This document shows, piece by piece, positions 34,026 through 43,475 of a stretch of DNA of 64,000 nucleotides (the stretch's first letter is position 1; each line of letters opens with the position of its first letter). The notes beneath the pieces were generated by a model. It did no database searches. It was not told where the DNA came from and saw only the letters and a list, made by a program, of their open reading frames with translations. This stretch comes from Bacteroides oleiciplenus YIT 12058 (GTDB lineage Bacteria > Bacteroidota > Bacteroidia > Bacteroidales > Bacteroidaceae): assembly GCF_000315485.1 (NCBI RefSeq), contig NZ_JH992940.1, positions 496,001 through 560,000 on the forward strand. Direction: 5' to 3'. Made by a program: the position numbers and the translations under genes.

Positions 34026-36422
34026 TTATTCTTCCGCCGCCTCTTTCATTGCCTTTAGTAATGATAATGAGTTTGTAAAAGGAACATCTGTAGCCAAATC
34101 CCAACTCATCACGCCACACATACCTTGCTGGCGAGCATAACGAGTTTTGATTTTGATGTTAGTCTGACCATCAAACAAATATTCATCTCCGCTATAAGTA
34201 ACCGTGTTCTGGTCCGGACTCGTTATCAAATTATTTTTAGTAAAAGTATTGTAAGCTTGTGTAGGCTTACCATTAGTAGCCCCGATAAACGGAAGTCCTG
34301 CCACTATTTTTTCTTTCGGAATACCTCCGTCACTGATTACTTTTTGCAAATCTATTTTATATTGTTCTACGGGATAACGATCGGGAGAAGGGCCATAGCA
34401 CTGTATAGAAATCCAATCCATTTTGGCAATCGCTTCTGCTGATATTTTGTAATATAATGGATGCAAAGTCGGAGAAATAACACGGTTCTCCGTTCCATCT
34501 TTCAGAGCAATAAGTGCATTGCTGACATTTGTATAATCTGCACCTGAACTGGGCCACTCAAAGTCAATATCCGCACCATCAATATCATATTGCTCCATCA
34601 TATTCTTCATGTTCCGCGTAAAATCAGCAATAGCGACAGAGCTGGCACACATTGTTTTCCAGTTTCCACCGGCTACTCCTAAACGAAACAAGATATTCTT
34701 ACCTGTCAGTTTGCTACGGATATCTTTCATGATTTCCACCCATGTCTGCGAATCTTTACCCTTATCGGAAGCATCATCATACTTCCAATATGCCAATGTT
34801 TTTGTTGCATTCCAATCGCCTTTGAAAGTAAGCTCCTTATCTTTGTAAGCAGCCGGATTATCAAATTTGATTCCTGAGAAAAAAGTCTCATCCAATTTCC
34901 CCTTGAAATTACTGCCAAGTAATGTAGGAGCACGAAAAGGCATAGTTCCTGTATTGGATACTGCATCCGCAGTTTTCGTAGCATCAATAGTCAGTGTCAC
35001 AGTCTTAGCCGAATAAGATAATCCTACATAATGCCAGGCTCCGGTTAACAGTCCGGTAGCAGTCAGTTCCGAGATTTCCGACCCTACGATAAACTTCATT
35101 TCCTCCGGAACACCTCCAAATTGTAAAGCTACTTTGCTATCTCCGACTGTTTTACTGAATAATACAGCATCCGGTGTCCATTCATCAATGTATATCCATG
35201 TGGCAAAACTGAAGGCCGACATAGCTGCAGACGCAGTATTCATCAGGTGCGGACCAGCATTCATCTCACCTGTCCCATCAAAAGCAATAACCCCATTGCG
35301 CCCTGCATACGAATCCAGATGAGTAACTCCACCAGTAAACGTAGCATTATTTTCCGGAGTTTCAAAATATAATGTTCCATCACCATAAGGCTGAACAACC
35401 ATATAAATCAAATCATTGCAAGCCAACATACTTTCCGTTGAAATATCCCCTTTTTGATAAAAGTTTCCACGAATATAAGAACTCACAATAAAAGGTTTAT
35501 TACCGTCTACATCCGGTGTTGCAAAGTCGGCATCAATGGTACACGACACTTTTACGGAAGTAGTATTTTCAGCCGGACAAATCAGATTAGTCTTATAATT
35601 GATTGTAAAGGGGACATAATCAATATTAAAACTTTTCAACGCATTTCCTGTCGCATCATTCGAAGCAAAAAAATCCAGGTTGACATCATACAAAATACTT
35701 CCCTCCTGATAATTGGCTCCATCAGCCAAAGGATGAGTAAAAAGATAGTCGAAAGCCAAAATCTGATTGGCATCAGCAGATAAGGTCTTTCCTGAAAGAA
35801 TCTCTTGGGAAGCAGTTCCTGTGATATCGCCTTTGAGAGCATCATAAGAAGTATACACAGAAGGATAAGTTACCTTGATACTACTCACATCAGAATAATT
35901 ACCTTTTACATTCAACAAAGCAAAAGGACGTTTCAGTGCCATGGTGATATCCGAAGTAGCGGATGTAACATCAGCAATTCTTCCGCAAAAAGCATCTCTT
36001 GCCGGAGTATTGAGAGTCCATTTATCTTTTACAATCGTGACATTCTTCAAAGATTGCGTATCGTAAAACTCATCTTCTACGCTTATCAAAGCGGAATTAT
36101 CCACGCCACTATTAACAAAATCTGCCCAAGCAACCAGTGTGAATGTTTCATCTGGTGCCAACTGCAAATTAAAGTCGGGGGTAGTCTGTGGCATACGTTG
36201 CACTAACGTCAATGTACCGTTATTCTGCTTATATACACCCAGCACATAACGTAAGTGATATCCTTCAGCAGTAGGAAGAACTGAAGTTCCACGGGTAACT
36301 GCTACGTCCATTGACAGATGCACCTTTACATTTTGCTTGTGATCGATAGCACTTTCAGCATCTCTACATCCCATTAATAATAGACCAAAGAACACGTACC
36401 ACAAAAAGAATTTAATTTTCAT
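34026..36422 (-). CDS. Lipoprotein with fimbrillin-like, LamG-like and GH18 domains
   Basis: A 798-residue lipoprotein (lipobox LLLMGC). Residues about 25-330 resemble the DUF6562/fimbrillin-type N-domain (VKVHLSMDVAVTRG, FTLVAWADFV); residues about 370-540 form a LamG/concanavalin-like module (AFSFATWIYIDEW, WHYVGLSYSAKTVTLTID); from about 555 on is a GH18 barrel with the catalytic motif DGADIDFE (about residue 614), a YGP substrate segment and the last-strand GVMSWDLATD. The GH18 part seems to start directly after the LamG part, short of its first strands. It probably cleaves beta-1,4-GlcNAc links in host glycans or chitin-like substrates at the cell surface; specificity is not visible. Confidence 0.85.
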   Translation of the reverse strand: MKIKFFLWYVFFGLLLMGCRDAESAIDHKQNVKVHLSMDVAVTRGTSVLPTAEGYHLRYVLGVYKQNNGTLTLVQRMPQTTPDFNLQLAPDETFTLVAWADFVNSGVDNSALISVEDEFYDTQSLKNVTIVKDKWTLNTPARDAFCGRIADVTSATSDITMALKRPFALLNVKGNYSDVSSIKVTYPSVYTSYDALKGDITGTASQEILSGKTLSADANQILAFDYLFTHPLADGANYQEGSILYDVNLDFFASNDATGNALKSFNIDYVPFTINYKTNLICPAENTTSVKVSCTIDADFATPDVDGNKPFIVSSYIRGNFYQKGDISTESMLACNDLIYMVVQPYGDGTLYFETPENNATFTGGVTHLDSYAGRNGVIAFDGTGEMNAGPHLMNTASAAMSAFSFATWIYIDEWTPDAVLFSKTVGDSKVALQFGGVPEEMKFIVGSEISELTATGLLTGAWHYVGLSYSAKTVTLTIDATKTADAVSNTGTMPFRAPTLLGSNFKGKLDETFFSGIKFDNPAAYKDKELTFKGDWNATKTLAYWKYDDASDKGKDSQTWVEIMKDIRSKLTGKNILFRLGVAGGNWKTMCASSVAIADFTRNMKNMMEQYDIDGADIDFEWPSSGADYTNVSNALIALKDGTENRVISPTLHPLYYKISAEAIAKMDWISIQCYGPSPDRYPVEQYKIDLQKVISDGGIPKEKIVAGLPFIGATNGKPTQAYNTFTKNNLITSPDQNTVTYSGDEYLFDGQTNIKIKTRYARQQGMCGVMSWDLATDVPFTNSLSLLKAMKEAAEE

Positions 36423-36439
36423 GTTGTTAAATTTAAAGA

Positions 36440-37348
36440 TTAATTAATTACTATATCGATTTCTCCCGATATTTCTCCATCTATGATATTGCCCTCCCCT
36501 AAATCTTTCATCTCAACATATTTAGCTACATGCCCGGCAGATTTCAATGACAACGATACCGAAGAGACATGATAAATGATTCCTCCACTAGAATCACCTA
36601 TTGTAACTTCCATGTCAATAGGGGTAACTTTATTCTTATCAGTAAATATATAGTCCGATGCTACAACAAAATTTTCTCCCTTTTTCTGTATATCGCTATA
36701 TCTGACCGAAGGATTCAACAGGGACGCCACACAGCATTCTGTAAGAATATCATATGTGACAGGAACATAACCTTTGTAAGTAAGGATAGAATTCATGCTC
36801 TCATCGGTATTTATTTCTCCTAAATCAGTTGTCAAAGTGTAGGAAGAAAGCGGGGAATAGAAAACCAGACTAAAAGCCTGTGTAACCAAATTATCGGAAG
36901 ATAGCGTCAAAGGTAAACAAGCCGCATAAGCTTCCTTCCTTACATCAGCCACTCCGTCTTTCATACGAATCGCTCTCAAATTCTCCGTCATATAATACGA
37001 AGTATCCTCGGTAATACGATAATCGATCCAGGCCAAAAGGTGGTAATCTCCGATAGGCAGAGTCAATTCATACAGAGGAAGTTTTGTGCCCTGCATAAAT
37101 CCGACAGCAGTCGTCTCATCAGGAAATTCCAGATAAAAGGAATGACGCCCAATTTCCAAATCATTTTGAATAACAGAAATAATACAATAAGGGTGAGCCT
37201 CAGAAAAAATAGTTTTCAGTGAAACTTTATCAAAGTTTCCATAAATAGAAACCTCGAAGGATTGATGCAAACATACTTCCTCATCCTTTTGATAACAGGA
37301 AATCAAAAATAGTATGAGAATATAGCAATACGCAGCATGTATCTTCAT
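36440..37348 (-). CDS. Surface lipoprotein, DUF6562/fimbrillin-like
   Basis: About 302 residues using the internal start near 37348, which gives a lipoprotein signal (ILILFLISC); the longer form to 37384 would begin at the predicted transcription start (a -7-like TAATTTTG lies at 37390-37397, minus strand). The sequence resembles the N-terminal part of the next gene's product (a HSFYLEFPDETT...YHLLAWIDYR segment against FTLVAWADFV) and so belongs to the same fimbrillin/Mfa-like group of beta-sandwich lipoproteins. It precedes the GH18 lipoprotein gene by 17 bases, forming an operon; a glycan-binding partner role is inferred. Confidence 0.7.
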   Translation of the reverse strand: MKIHAAYCYILILFLISCYQKDEEVCLHQSFEVSIYGNFDKVSLKTIFSEAHPYCIISVIQNDLEIGRHSFYLEFPDETTAVGFMQGTKLPLYELTLPIGDYHLLAWIDYRITEDTSYYMTENLRAIRMKDGVADVRKEAYAACLPLTLSSDNLVTQAFSLVFYSPLSSYTLTTDLGEINTDESMNSILTYKGYVPVTYDILTECCVASLLNPSVRYSDIQKKGENFVVASDYIFTDKNKVTPIDMEVTIGDSSGGIIYHVSSVSLSLKSAGHVAKYVEMKDLGEGNIIDGEISGEIDIVIN

Positions 37349-37611
37349 AACTTTTGTATTAAAAAGGGCTAACAATGATTTCATGGAGACAAAATTAGGA
37401 TGCTATTTCCTGACAAAATGTACAATAATCACTATTTTTTAGTCCAAAAATCACTATTCAGAATGCTTTTGGCATATAATAAAGGAATCTTAGTAGAGAA
37501 ATGTATAAAACTCTCTTCTTTATATTATTTAGCATACCGTTTGCATCTTTTTTATTTCCAAATTGTTTAATTTATAAATTAGAGTAAAACAGAATAATAA
37601 AAGAAGAAATT

Positions 37612-38190
37612 ATGAAAAAGATTATCGCATTAATGATGTTAGTTTTCATAGGTGCATCTACTGCAATGTATGCACAGCAAAGTAGTAGTGAAACCCGCCG
37701 TGCAGAACGTAAAGCTCAGCGTGACGCAGAAAAAGCCAGGGAAAAAAGAGAAGAAGCACAGGCATATGCCAATGCCGTACAAGCCATCAATAACAGAAAA
37801 TTCGTACTGGAAGCTGACCGTATTACGTTCAAGAGAGGACGGAGTGCTTTCGTTACATCAAACACCAACTTTGTACTTTTAAACGGTGAAAAAGCATCTG
37901 TTCAGGTTGCTTTCAATGGTCCTTATGCAGGTCCTAACGGCATTGGCGGTATAACCGTAGACGGCAGAGTAGGTGAAGTTAAAACGACCACAGATAAAAA
38001 GGGAAATGTGAGTTGCAGTTTCAGTGTAGTAGGCGTCGGAATTTCCGCACAAGTTTCTATCAGGTTGACTCATGATACCAACAATGCATCCGTCACAATC
38101 AACCCAAACTTCAACTCGAATAGATTGTCACTGGATGGCAAAGTAATTCCATTATCCGAATCAAGCGTATATAAAGGACGGTCTTTCTAA
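37612..38190 (+). CDS. DUF4251 periplasmic or outer-membrane-associated protein
   Basis: A 192-residue protein with a signal peptide ending at MYAQQ (about residue 23), an Arg/Lys/Glu-rich helix (residues 27-50), and a DUF4251 domain (about 55-185) with FVLEADRITFKRGRS, VTSNTNFVLLNGEKASVQVAF and GGITVDGRV. The family is common in Bacteroides and has no known function. It stands alone with its own terminator. The 220 bases upstream to the divergent lipoprotein operon are AT-rich, without a perfect promoter. Confidence 0.85.
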   Translation: MKKIIALMMLVFIGASTAMYAQQSSSETRRAERKAQRDAEKAREKREEAQAYANAVQAINNRKFVLEADRITFKRGRSAFVTSNTNFVLLNGEKASVQVAFNGPYAGPNGIGGITVDGRVGEVKTTTDKKGNVSCSFSVVGVGISAQVSIRLTHDTNNASVTINPNFNSNRLSLDGKVIPLSESSVYKGRSF

Positions 38191-38276
38191 TTACTAAAAA
38201 TAAACAAACAACTAGAATACAGGATTCTTTTAAAACATTCTTAAAGCATCGGGAAGATGTTATTTCCCGCTATTGA

Positions 38277-38325
38277 ATACTTACGGCTGCAAAAGTTTAT
38301 ACTTATGCAGCCGTAAGTATTTTAT
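38277..38325 (+). terminator. Intrinsic terminator after the DUF4251 gene
   Basis: A perfect 15-base stem (38277-38291 with 38306-38320; ATACTTACGGCTGCA) with a 14-base loop, followed by TTTTATT. Confidence 0.88.
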
Positions 38326-38378
38326 TGACTATACAGTTCTCCCTTAAATACCATAGGAAACTTTTTTCAAGTATGCTT

Positions 38379-38410
38379 TTTGTTCAGACAGACTTTTTTT
38401 CCTATCTTTG
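38379..38410 (+). promoter_or_regulatory. Consensus promoter of the riboswitch-led operon
   Basis: TTTG (38379-38382), 20 bases, TATCTTTG (38403-38410): an exact Bacteroides -33/-7 promoter placed directly in front of the riboswitch aptamer. Confidence 0.82.
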
Positions 38411-38412
38411 CC

Positions 38413-38605
38413 ACGGTTTTTGGTTCCGTATCTCCCTGTCGCTATGGTGAGAACGGTGAAAAGGGAATCAGGTGTAAATCCTGAACAGACCCGCTGCTGT
38501 AAAATCCGTTTCAAATCTTGAATATACCCAATTAGCCACTGTCCGCAAAGCGGATGGGAAGGCATTCAAAGATGGATAAGTCAGAAGACCTGCCAAAAAT
38601 GATAT
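38413..38605 (+). promoter_or_regulatory. Cobalamin riboswitch
   Basis: The region holds the class-I cobalamin aptamer landmarks in order: GGTGAGAACGGTGAAAAGGG-like 5' strand, GGGAATCAGGTG followed by TAAATCCTGAACAGACCCGC, the CTGCTGTAA segment, a variable arm, a GATGGGAAGGC element, and the B12 box GTCAGAAGACCTGCC (38580-38594). It lies between the promoter and the TonB receptor gene. A small hairpin TTCTTTA/TAAAGAA with TCCTCC in the loop (38656-38676) may form part of the expression platform. Ligand binding would be expected to shut down the operon. Confidence 0.94.
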
Positions 38606-38736
38606 AGTTTTAATGCTTTCGGGAAATAAAGCAGAAAAAACATTTAGTCTGGCAGTTCTTTATCCTCCATAAAGAATTCTCTCTCTTCATGTATATCCTC
38701 CCGAAAGTAAGTCATAAATACTTTAAAAAGACTGAA

Positions 38737-41097
38737 ATGAAAGTTTTTTCATGTGTATTATTTATGCTGACTTGTCTTTCGCAGATAGGCATAATGGCAC
38801 AAAACAAAATTACTCTATCGGGAAAGGTGACAGACCAGCATGGTGCTCCTTTGTCTTTAGTGACAATTGCCGTAGAAAACACTTCATCCGGAACCTATAC
38901 GGATGATAACGGACGATATTCCCTACAAGTCATACCCGGAAAACATACTCTTGTCGTATCTTTAGTAGGTTATCAAACTGTAAAGACACCCCTTAATATC
39001 CAGCAAAGCAAAAAACTCAATTTTACATTGGAAGAGAGTTCTGTTGTCCTGAACTCCGTAGAAGTTTATGGAAAGACGCAGACACAGAAAGTGAAAGAAG
39101 GAGTTTTTTCCGTCAATGCTCTTGATATAAAACCTATAGTAAATTCGCTAAATAATCTCAATGATCTGATAAACCGTACAACGGGCATTAAGGTTAGAGA
39201 AGAAGGAGGTGTCGGTTCAGACTTTGATTTGTCCATAAATGGTTTATCCGGCAATTCCGTCCGCTACTTCCTGGATGGAATGCCTTTGGACACCAAAGGA
39301 AGTGGGGTTTCACTTGCTAACCTGCCGGTAAATATCATAGACCGGATTGAAATATATAAAGGGGTAGTTCCTGCAAGCCTGGGAACGGATGCATTGGGTG
39401 GCGCCATCAATATCATTACCAAACAAGAAAAAAAGAACTATCTGGATGTTTCTTATGGCATCGGTTCATTCCATACGCACAAAGCAGACTTGAATGCACA
39501 ATTTGTAGAACCTAAAACAGGACTGATTATCCGACCTACTGTGGGCGTAAACTATTCAAAGAATGATTATACAATGAAAGGCGTTGAGGTCTGGGATGAA
39601 GATAGTCGTAAGTATATTCCAGTCAACCGCAAACGCTTTCATGATGATTACTTCTCACTGTTCGGACAAATGGAAATTGGTTTTACCAATAAATCCTGGG
39701 CAGATGCTTTCTTTGTTTCCGGCTCTTATTCAAAAATTAATAAAGAGTTACAGACAGGTTCTATCCAAAGTAAAGTATATGGTATGGCAGAAAAAGAGTC
39801 AGACGCATGGAACATTTCTGCACACTACCAAAAGCGTAACCTCCTCATAAAAAACCTGCAACTAAACGCCTCCATTTCGCATACTTGGGATCACTCATTG
39901 ACAGTGGATACCACATACCGACAATATGACTGGAATGGTGACTATATCATAAGTTCACGTAGTGAAATCATGGGACGCGGACGTATAATGCGTCATTACA
40001 AACGTCCGTTGACTATTGCCCGGGGGAACTTGGACTATCGACTAAACAATACACATAGCCTTAATCTGAACTATCTGTTAAGCCGTACGGGCAACAACCG
40101 CTACGATGAAGTGGATACTGATTTTGAAAAGTCAAACGACATTTTAGCCAAACACATCATCGGCATTTCCTACAACCAGTCATTTTGGGATAGTAAACTG
40201 ACTAATACATTTTTTGCCAAAGATTATATTAACCACTTGAATATACGACAGACTGATTTAGACTGGCTTACCGGTTCAGAAAACGTGAAAGGCTCAACTA
40301 CGAAGAATTACCTAGGCTATGGCATTGGTTCACGATTTACAGTTACCGCCCCATTCTCTATAAAGTTATCTTACGAACATAGCGTACGACTACCCCTCGC
40401 CCGTGAATTGTTAGGTAATGGTAGTACAATCTATGCAAATGTGGCATTAAAACCAGAAAGCAGTGATAATATCAATCTAGGCCTCTTCGGTACATGGCAT
40501 CCAGCATCCGGACATACTATTTACTATGAAGCAAGCGGTTTCCTTCGCTATGTAGACGACTATATCCAGGCTAAAGTATCGGAAAAAGAGGCCACAATGC
40601 AATATGAAAACGTTCCTGCCGTACACATCAAAGGCTTGGAAGGTGAAATACGTTATAATTGGCAAAATAAGTTACAACTGATCTCTAATATAAGCTTTGA
40701 AGAAGCTCGTGATCAGAAAAGATATAAAACTGATGGTAAGCCTTCAGCTACTTATAACAATCGCGTACCTAACCGTCCCTGGTGTTTTGGAGGAGTAGAA
40801 GCAAATTATACTTTTCAAAACATGCTATTACCTCAAAGTAATCTGCGTTTAGGATGCAGTTACCAATGGGTACACTGGTTCTTCCTTACATGGGAAGCAT
40901 ACGGTGCACGTGAAAGCAAAGCACGTATTCCAGCACAACACATCTGCAATGCCGATATTACATATTCTTGGAAACGAGGACAATATAACATTGCATTAGA
41001 ATGTGCCAATGTATTTGATAAGCTTGCTTATGATAATTACAAACTACAAAAGCCCGGTCGGTCATTCTTTGCTAAATTCAGATTATTTATTCATTAA
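38737..41097 (+). CDS. BtuB-like TonB-dependent receptor, riboswitch-controlled
   Basis: 786 residues from the start at 38737, which gives a signal peptide (MKVFSCVLFMLTCLSQIGIMAQ). Residues about 25-115 are a CarboxypepD_reg domain (LSGKVTDQHGAPLSLVTI), then a plug (NLNDLINRTTGIKVREEGG ... GGAINIITKQ, about 140-240) and a 22-strand barrel to the end. A cobalamin riboswitch directly upstream argues that it imports cobalamin, a corrinoid precursor or another cobalt-bearing tetrapyrrole across the outer membrane. Next gene follows after 29 bases. Confidence 0.93.
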   Translation: MKVFSCVLFMLTCLSQIGIMAQNKITLSGKVTDQHGAPLSLVTIAVENTSSGTYTDDNGRYSLQVIPGKHTLVVSLVGYQTVKTPLNIQQSKKLNFTLEESSVVLNSVEVYGKTQTQKVKEGVFSVNALDIKPIVNSLNNLNDLINRTTGIKVREEGGVGSDFDLSINGLSGNSVRYFLDGMPLDTKGSGVSLANLPVNIIDRIEIYKGVVPASLGTDALGGAINIITKQEKKNYLDVSYGIGSFHTHKADLNAQFVEPKTGLIIRPTVGVNYSKNDYTMKGVEVWDEDSRKYIPVNRKRFHDDYFSLFGQMEIGFTNKSWADAFFVSGSYSKINKELQTGSIQSKVYGMAEKESDAWNISAHYQKRNLLIKNLQLNASISHTWDHSLTVDTTYRQYDWNGDYIISSRSEIMGRGRIMRHYKRPLTIARGNLDYRLNNTHSLNLNYLLSRTGNNRYDEVDTDFEKSNDILAKHIIGISYNQSFWDSKLTNTFFAKDYINHLNIRQTDLDWLTGSENVKGSTTKNYLGYGIGSRFTVTAPFSIKLSYEHSVRLPLARELLGNGSTIYANVALKPESSDNINLGLFGTWHPASGHTIYYEASGFLRYVDDYIQAKVSEKEATMQYENVPAVHIKGLEGEIRYNWQNKLQLISNISFEEARDQKRYKTDGKPSATYNNRVPNRPWCFGGVEANYTFQNMLLPQSNLRLGCSYQWVHWFFLTWEAYGARESKARIPAQHICNADITYSWKRGQYNIALECANVFDKLAYDNYKLQKPGRSFFAKFRLFIH

Positions 41098-41126
41098 ATC
41101 TATTTATTAATTAACATTTATTCAAA

Positions 41127-42395
41127 ATGAAAAGACTAAAATTCTTATTCAGTATGGTAATGGTCGCAATCCTGGCCATATCATTCAATGCTTGTTCTGA
41201 TGATGATCCAACTCCAACTCCCGAGCCGACTCCAGGAACAGAAGATTACCATTTTGATATTTGGATTGCCCTTGACAAACATGGTGGAATGGGACGTGAT
41301 GTTAAAACACTCGTTAGAAGTGTAGAGTCTCTTGATGCAACCCAACCCCAAATTGACTTTGTAGGGGAAGGTACTGAAGTGAATTCCAAGTTGACACTGG
41401 AAAATATTATTAAAGGTGCCTATTACTATCAGGTGCCTGTTGCAGGTGACAGATTTGGCAAATATACACTGTCAGATAATAAAATAAATACAGTACAAGA
41501 ACAAAAGTTTGGTACAAACACATACCTCCCTCGTAAATACACCCACACATGGCTTCCCGATAATAACTTAATGATTATGGCAGCCAATGGTGATGCAGAC
41601 AAAATTATCTGGACCAAACTCAATGCTTCTGACATGACTATATTGAAAGAAGGTACATTGAATATCCAAGTTCCGGAAGGTTCAGCCGTATTCACAACTT
41701 CTGGAATTCTAACTTATCGTGAAAAAGACAATAAACTGATTTATTTCTATTATGGAAAAAGTAAAAAAGGCCTAAATTCTACTGAATCCAAAGTATATAC
41801 GGCTGTAATCGATCCTTCGACGATGAATGTGGAAAGCAATATTCAGACTTCATTAGTTGATGAAATGGTTGGTAGTGCTTACGGTGAATTGCTTCAAAAA
41901 TGTACTTTTTTTGATGAGTCAGGTAATCTGTATCTCGCCTGTTTATCAAATGATGAAGATGGTGTAGAAAGATCTCATCTGTTAAGAATAAAAGCTGGAG
42001 AAAAGGACTTCGATCCAAGTTATGATGGATTTACCAATGATGGTAAACTTGTTTCTATAGAATATCTCGGTAACAATAAAGCTCTTGCTTATGCCCGTGA
42101 GGATCAATTGGGAACAGGAATCGACAGTTACAGTCACTATTATGCTATTATTGACTTATCTTCAAAAAGTAGCAGTCGCATCAAATGTGATGGTAAAGAC
42201 TTGCCTTACAGTGGTGGCCGTTTTTCACAACGTACAGCTATAGCTGGTGATAAAGCTTATATTGGTGTCAATCCAGAAGGGAGCAATCCTTGTATCTATA
42301 TCTATGATATTGCAACAGGTGCAGTTGAAAAAGGTGTAGAAATAGCCGAAGGATACTATTTCGAACAAATCCGCGTTTTGGAAAACGAAAAATAA
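41127..42395 (+). CDS. DUF4374 surface lipoprotein, probable receptor partner
   Basis: A 422-residue lipoprotein (lipobox ISFNAC, followed by acidic SDDDPTPTPEPTP, a lipoprotein surface-export-like acidic stretch). The rest reads as repeated four-strand units with conserved W, Y and G (for example YLPRKYTHTWLPDNNLMIMAANGDADKIIW), fitting the DUF4374 beta-propeller family. B. thetaiotaomicron uses a propeller lipoprotein, BtuG, to hand B12 to its BtuB receptor; this protein is a different family in the same genomic place, so a similar job is inferred. A hairpin (42405-42440) follows the stop. Confidence 0.82.
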   Translation: MKRLKFLFSMVMVAILAISFNACSDDDPTPTPEPTPGTEDYHFDIWIALDKHGGMGRDVKTLVRSVESLDATQPQIDFVGEGTEVNSKLTLENIIKGAYYYQVPVAGDRFGKYTLSDNKINTVQEQKFGTNTYLPRKYTHTWLPDNNLMIMAANGDADKIIWTKLNASDMTILKEGTLNIQVPEGSAVFTTSGILTYREKDNKLIYFYYGKSKKGLNSTESKVYTAVIDPSTMNVESNIQTSLVDEMVGSAYGELLQKCTFFDESGNLYLACLSNDEDGVERSHLLRIKAGEKDFDPSYDGFTNDGKLVSIEYLGNNKALAYAREDQLGTGIDSYSHYYAIIDLSSKSSSRIKCDGKDLPYSGGRFSQRTAIAGDKAYIGVNPEGSNPCIYIYDIATGAVEKGVEIAEGYYFEQIRVLENEK

Positions 42396-42404
42396 TTCAA
42401 TTAC

Positions 42405-42440
42405 TTTAGAGACTGTCACAATTCAAAGGCAGTCTCTAAA
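42405..42440 (+). promoter_or_regulatory. Intercistronic hairpin before the first cbiK
   Basis: TTTAGAGACTG pairs with CAGTCTCTAAA (11 bases, 14-base loop), with only a short T-containing tail. It may reduce read-through from the riboswitch part of the operon into the chelatase genes, or mark an RNA processing point. Confidence 0.5.
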
Positions 42441-42455
42441 TTTATATACTCGCTT

Positions 42456-43412
42456 ATGAGAACTTTTTATTTCTTATTATTCTTACTGAGTATTCCTCTC
42501 CTCTGTCCTGCGCACGAAGGAGAAAACTTCATAGCAAGCGATATGCTCGCAAATATGAAACCCGGCGATAAAGCCGCCCTGCTGATGGTACACTTTGGTA
42601 CTACACACGATGATACCCGTGCCCTGACTATTGACGGTATCAATGCGAAAACTCACAAAGCATTCCCTGATCTGGAAATGCGTGAAGCTTTTACTTCCCG
42701 TATCATTATCCGCCGTCTAAAAGCACGCGGCATCAAGAAACTAACTCCGCTGGATGCCATGCTCCGTCTGCGTAGTGAAGGCTATACACATGTTATCGTA
42801 CAAAGCACCAATATCATTGATGGTGTGGAGATGGAAGCACTTCGTCGAGATATGGAAAGTGTACAACCTTTCTTCAAGGAAATCCGTATCGGCACTCCCC
42901 TGCTCTACTCTACAGAAGATGCTGAAAAAGTGGTAAGCATATTAGGAAACCGACTTGACGCAACTGCACAAGGAAAGAAAGTTTCCAGTAAAAAGAACAT
43001 GGAACATTTTGTTCTTGTCGGTCATGGCACCTATACTCCCAGTACCGCCATCTACAGTCAGATGGACTATATGCTGAAAGCCTACGGACTGAGTAACTTC
43101 CACGTAGGTACCATCGAAGGATATCCTTCATTTGAAACGATGCTGTCACAATTGAAAGCCGGAAAGGCCAAACAAGTAACTCTGGTTCCATTTATGTTTG
43201 TAGCTGGCGATCATGCTAAAAATGATATTGCCGGAGAATGGAAAGAAGCACTTGAAAAAGAAGGATACGCAGTAAATGTCCGTATGGAGGGTATGGGACA
43301 AATACCTGAAATACAGGAAATTTTCATCGACCACATCCGCTTCTCACTGAAACACCGAATGCTGGATATTATGGATAAAAAGGCAGCATACGCTGCCGGA
43401 AAAGACGAGTAA
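42456..43412 (+). CDS. cbiK: Exported CbiK-type sirohydrochlorin cobaltochelatase
   Basis: A 318-residue class II chelatase with a signal peptide (MRTFYFLLFLLSIPLLCPAH). Two catalytic histidines of the family are in FVLVGHGTYTPS and VAGDHAKNDIAG; MLMVHFGTTHDDTRALTID opens the N-lobe. Cytosolic CbiK inserts Co2+ into sirohydrochlorin in the anaerobic B12 route; a periplasmic CbiK is known in Desulfovibrio vulgaris. The signal peptide here is clear, so the enzyme should act in the periplasm or at the envelope. It is followed by a perfect hairpin and the CobN-like gene. A second copy lies at 51436. Confidence 0.92.
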   Translation: MRTFYFLLFLLSIPLLCPAHEGENFIASDMLANMKPGDKAALLMVHFGTTHDDTRALTIDGINAKTHKAFPDLEMREAFTSRIIIRRLKARGIKKLTPLDAMLRLRSEGYTHVIVQSTNIIDGVEMEALRRDMESVQPFFKEIRIGTPLLYSTEDAEKVVSILGNRLDATAQGKKVSSKKNMEHFVLVGHGTYTPSTAIYSQMDYMLKAYGLSNFHVGTIEGYPSFETMLSQLKAGKAKQVTLVPFMFVAGDHAKNDIAGEWKEALEKEGYAVNVRMEGMGQIPEIQEIFIDHIRFSLKHRMLDIMDKKAAYAAGKDE

Positions 43413-43428
43413 TAATTACCTTATTTGT

Positions 43429-43463
43429 TTCAAGGCATGAAACCAGGAGTTTCATGCCTTGAA
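43429..43463 (+). promoter_or_regulatory. Perfect 15-base hairpin between cbiK and the CobN-like gene
   Basis: TTCAAGGCATGAAAC (43429-43443) pairs perfectly with GTTTCATGCCTTGAA (43449-43463) around a 5-base loop. No T run follows, so it is not a standard terminator. It ends 12 bases before the ATG at 43476, so it may occlude the start or protect mRNA ends. Confidence 0.7.
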
Positions 43464-43475
43464 TGTCAGCTTACT

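Noticed and set aside
38344..38565. A 73-codon minus-strand frame
   Set aside because: It is antisense to the cobalamin riboswitch, which fully explains the sequence conservation there.
43425..43475. TTG start of the CobN-like frame
   Set aside because: It would place the start next to the perfect hairpin and add residues before the basic, membrane-anchoring N-terminus; the ATG at 43476 fits better.
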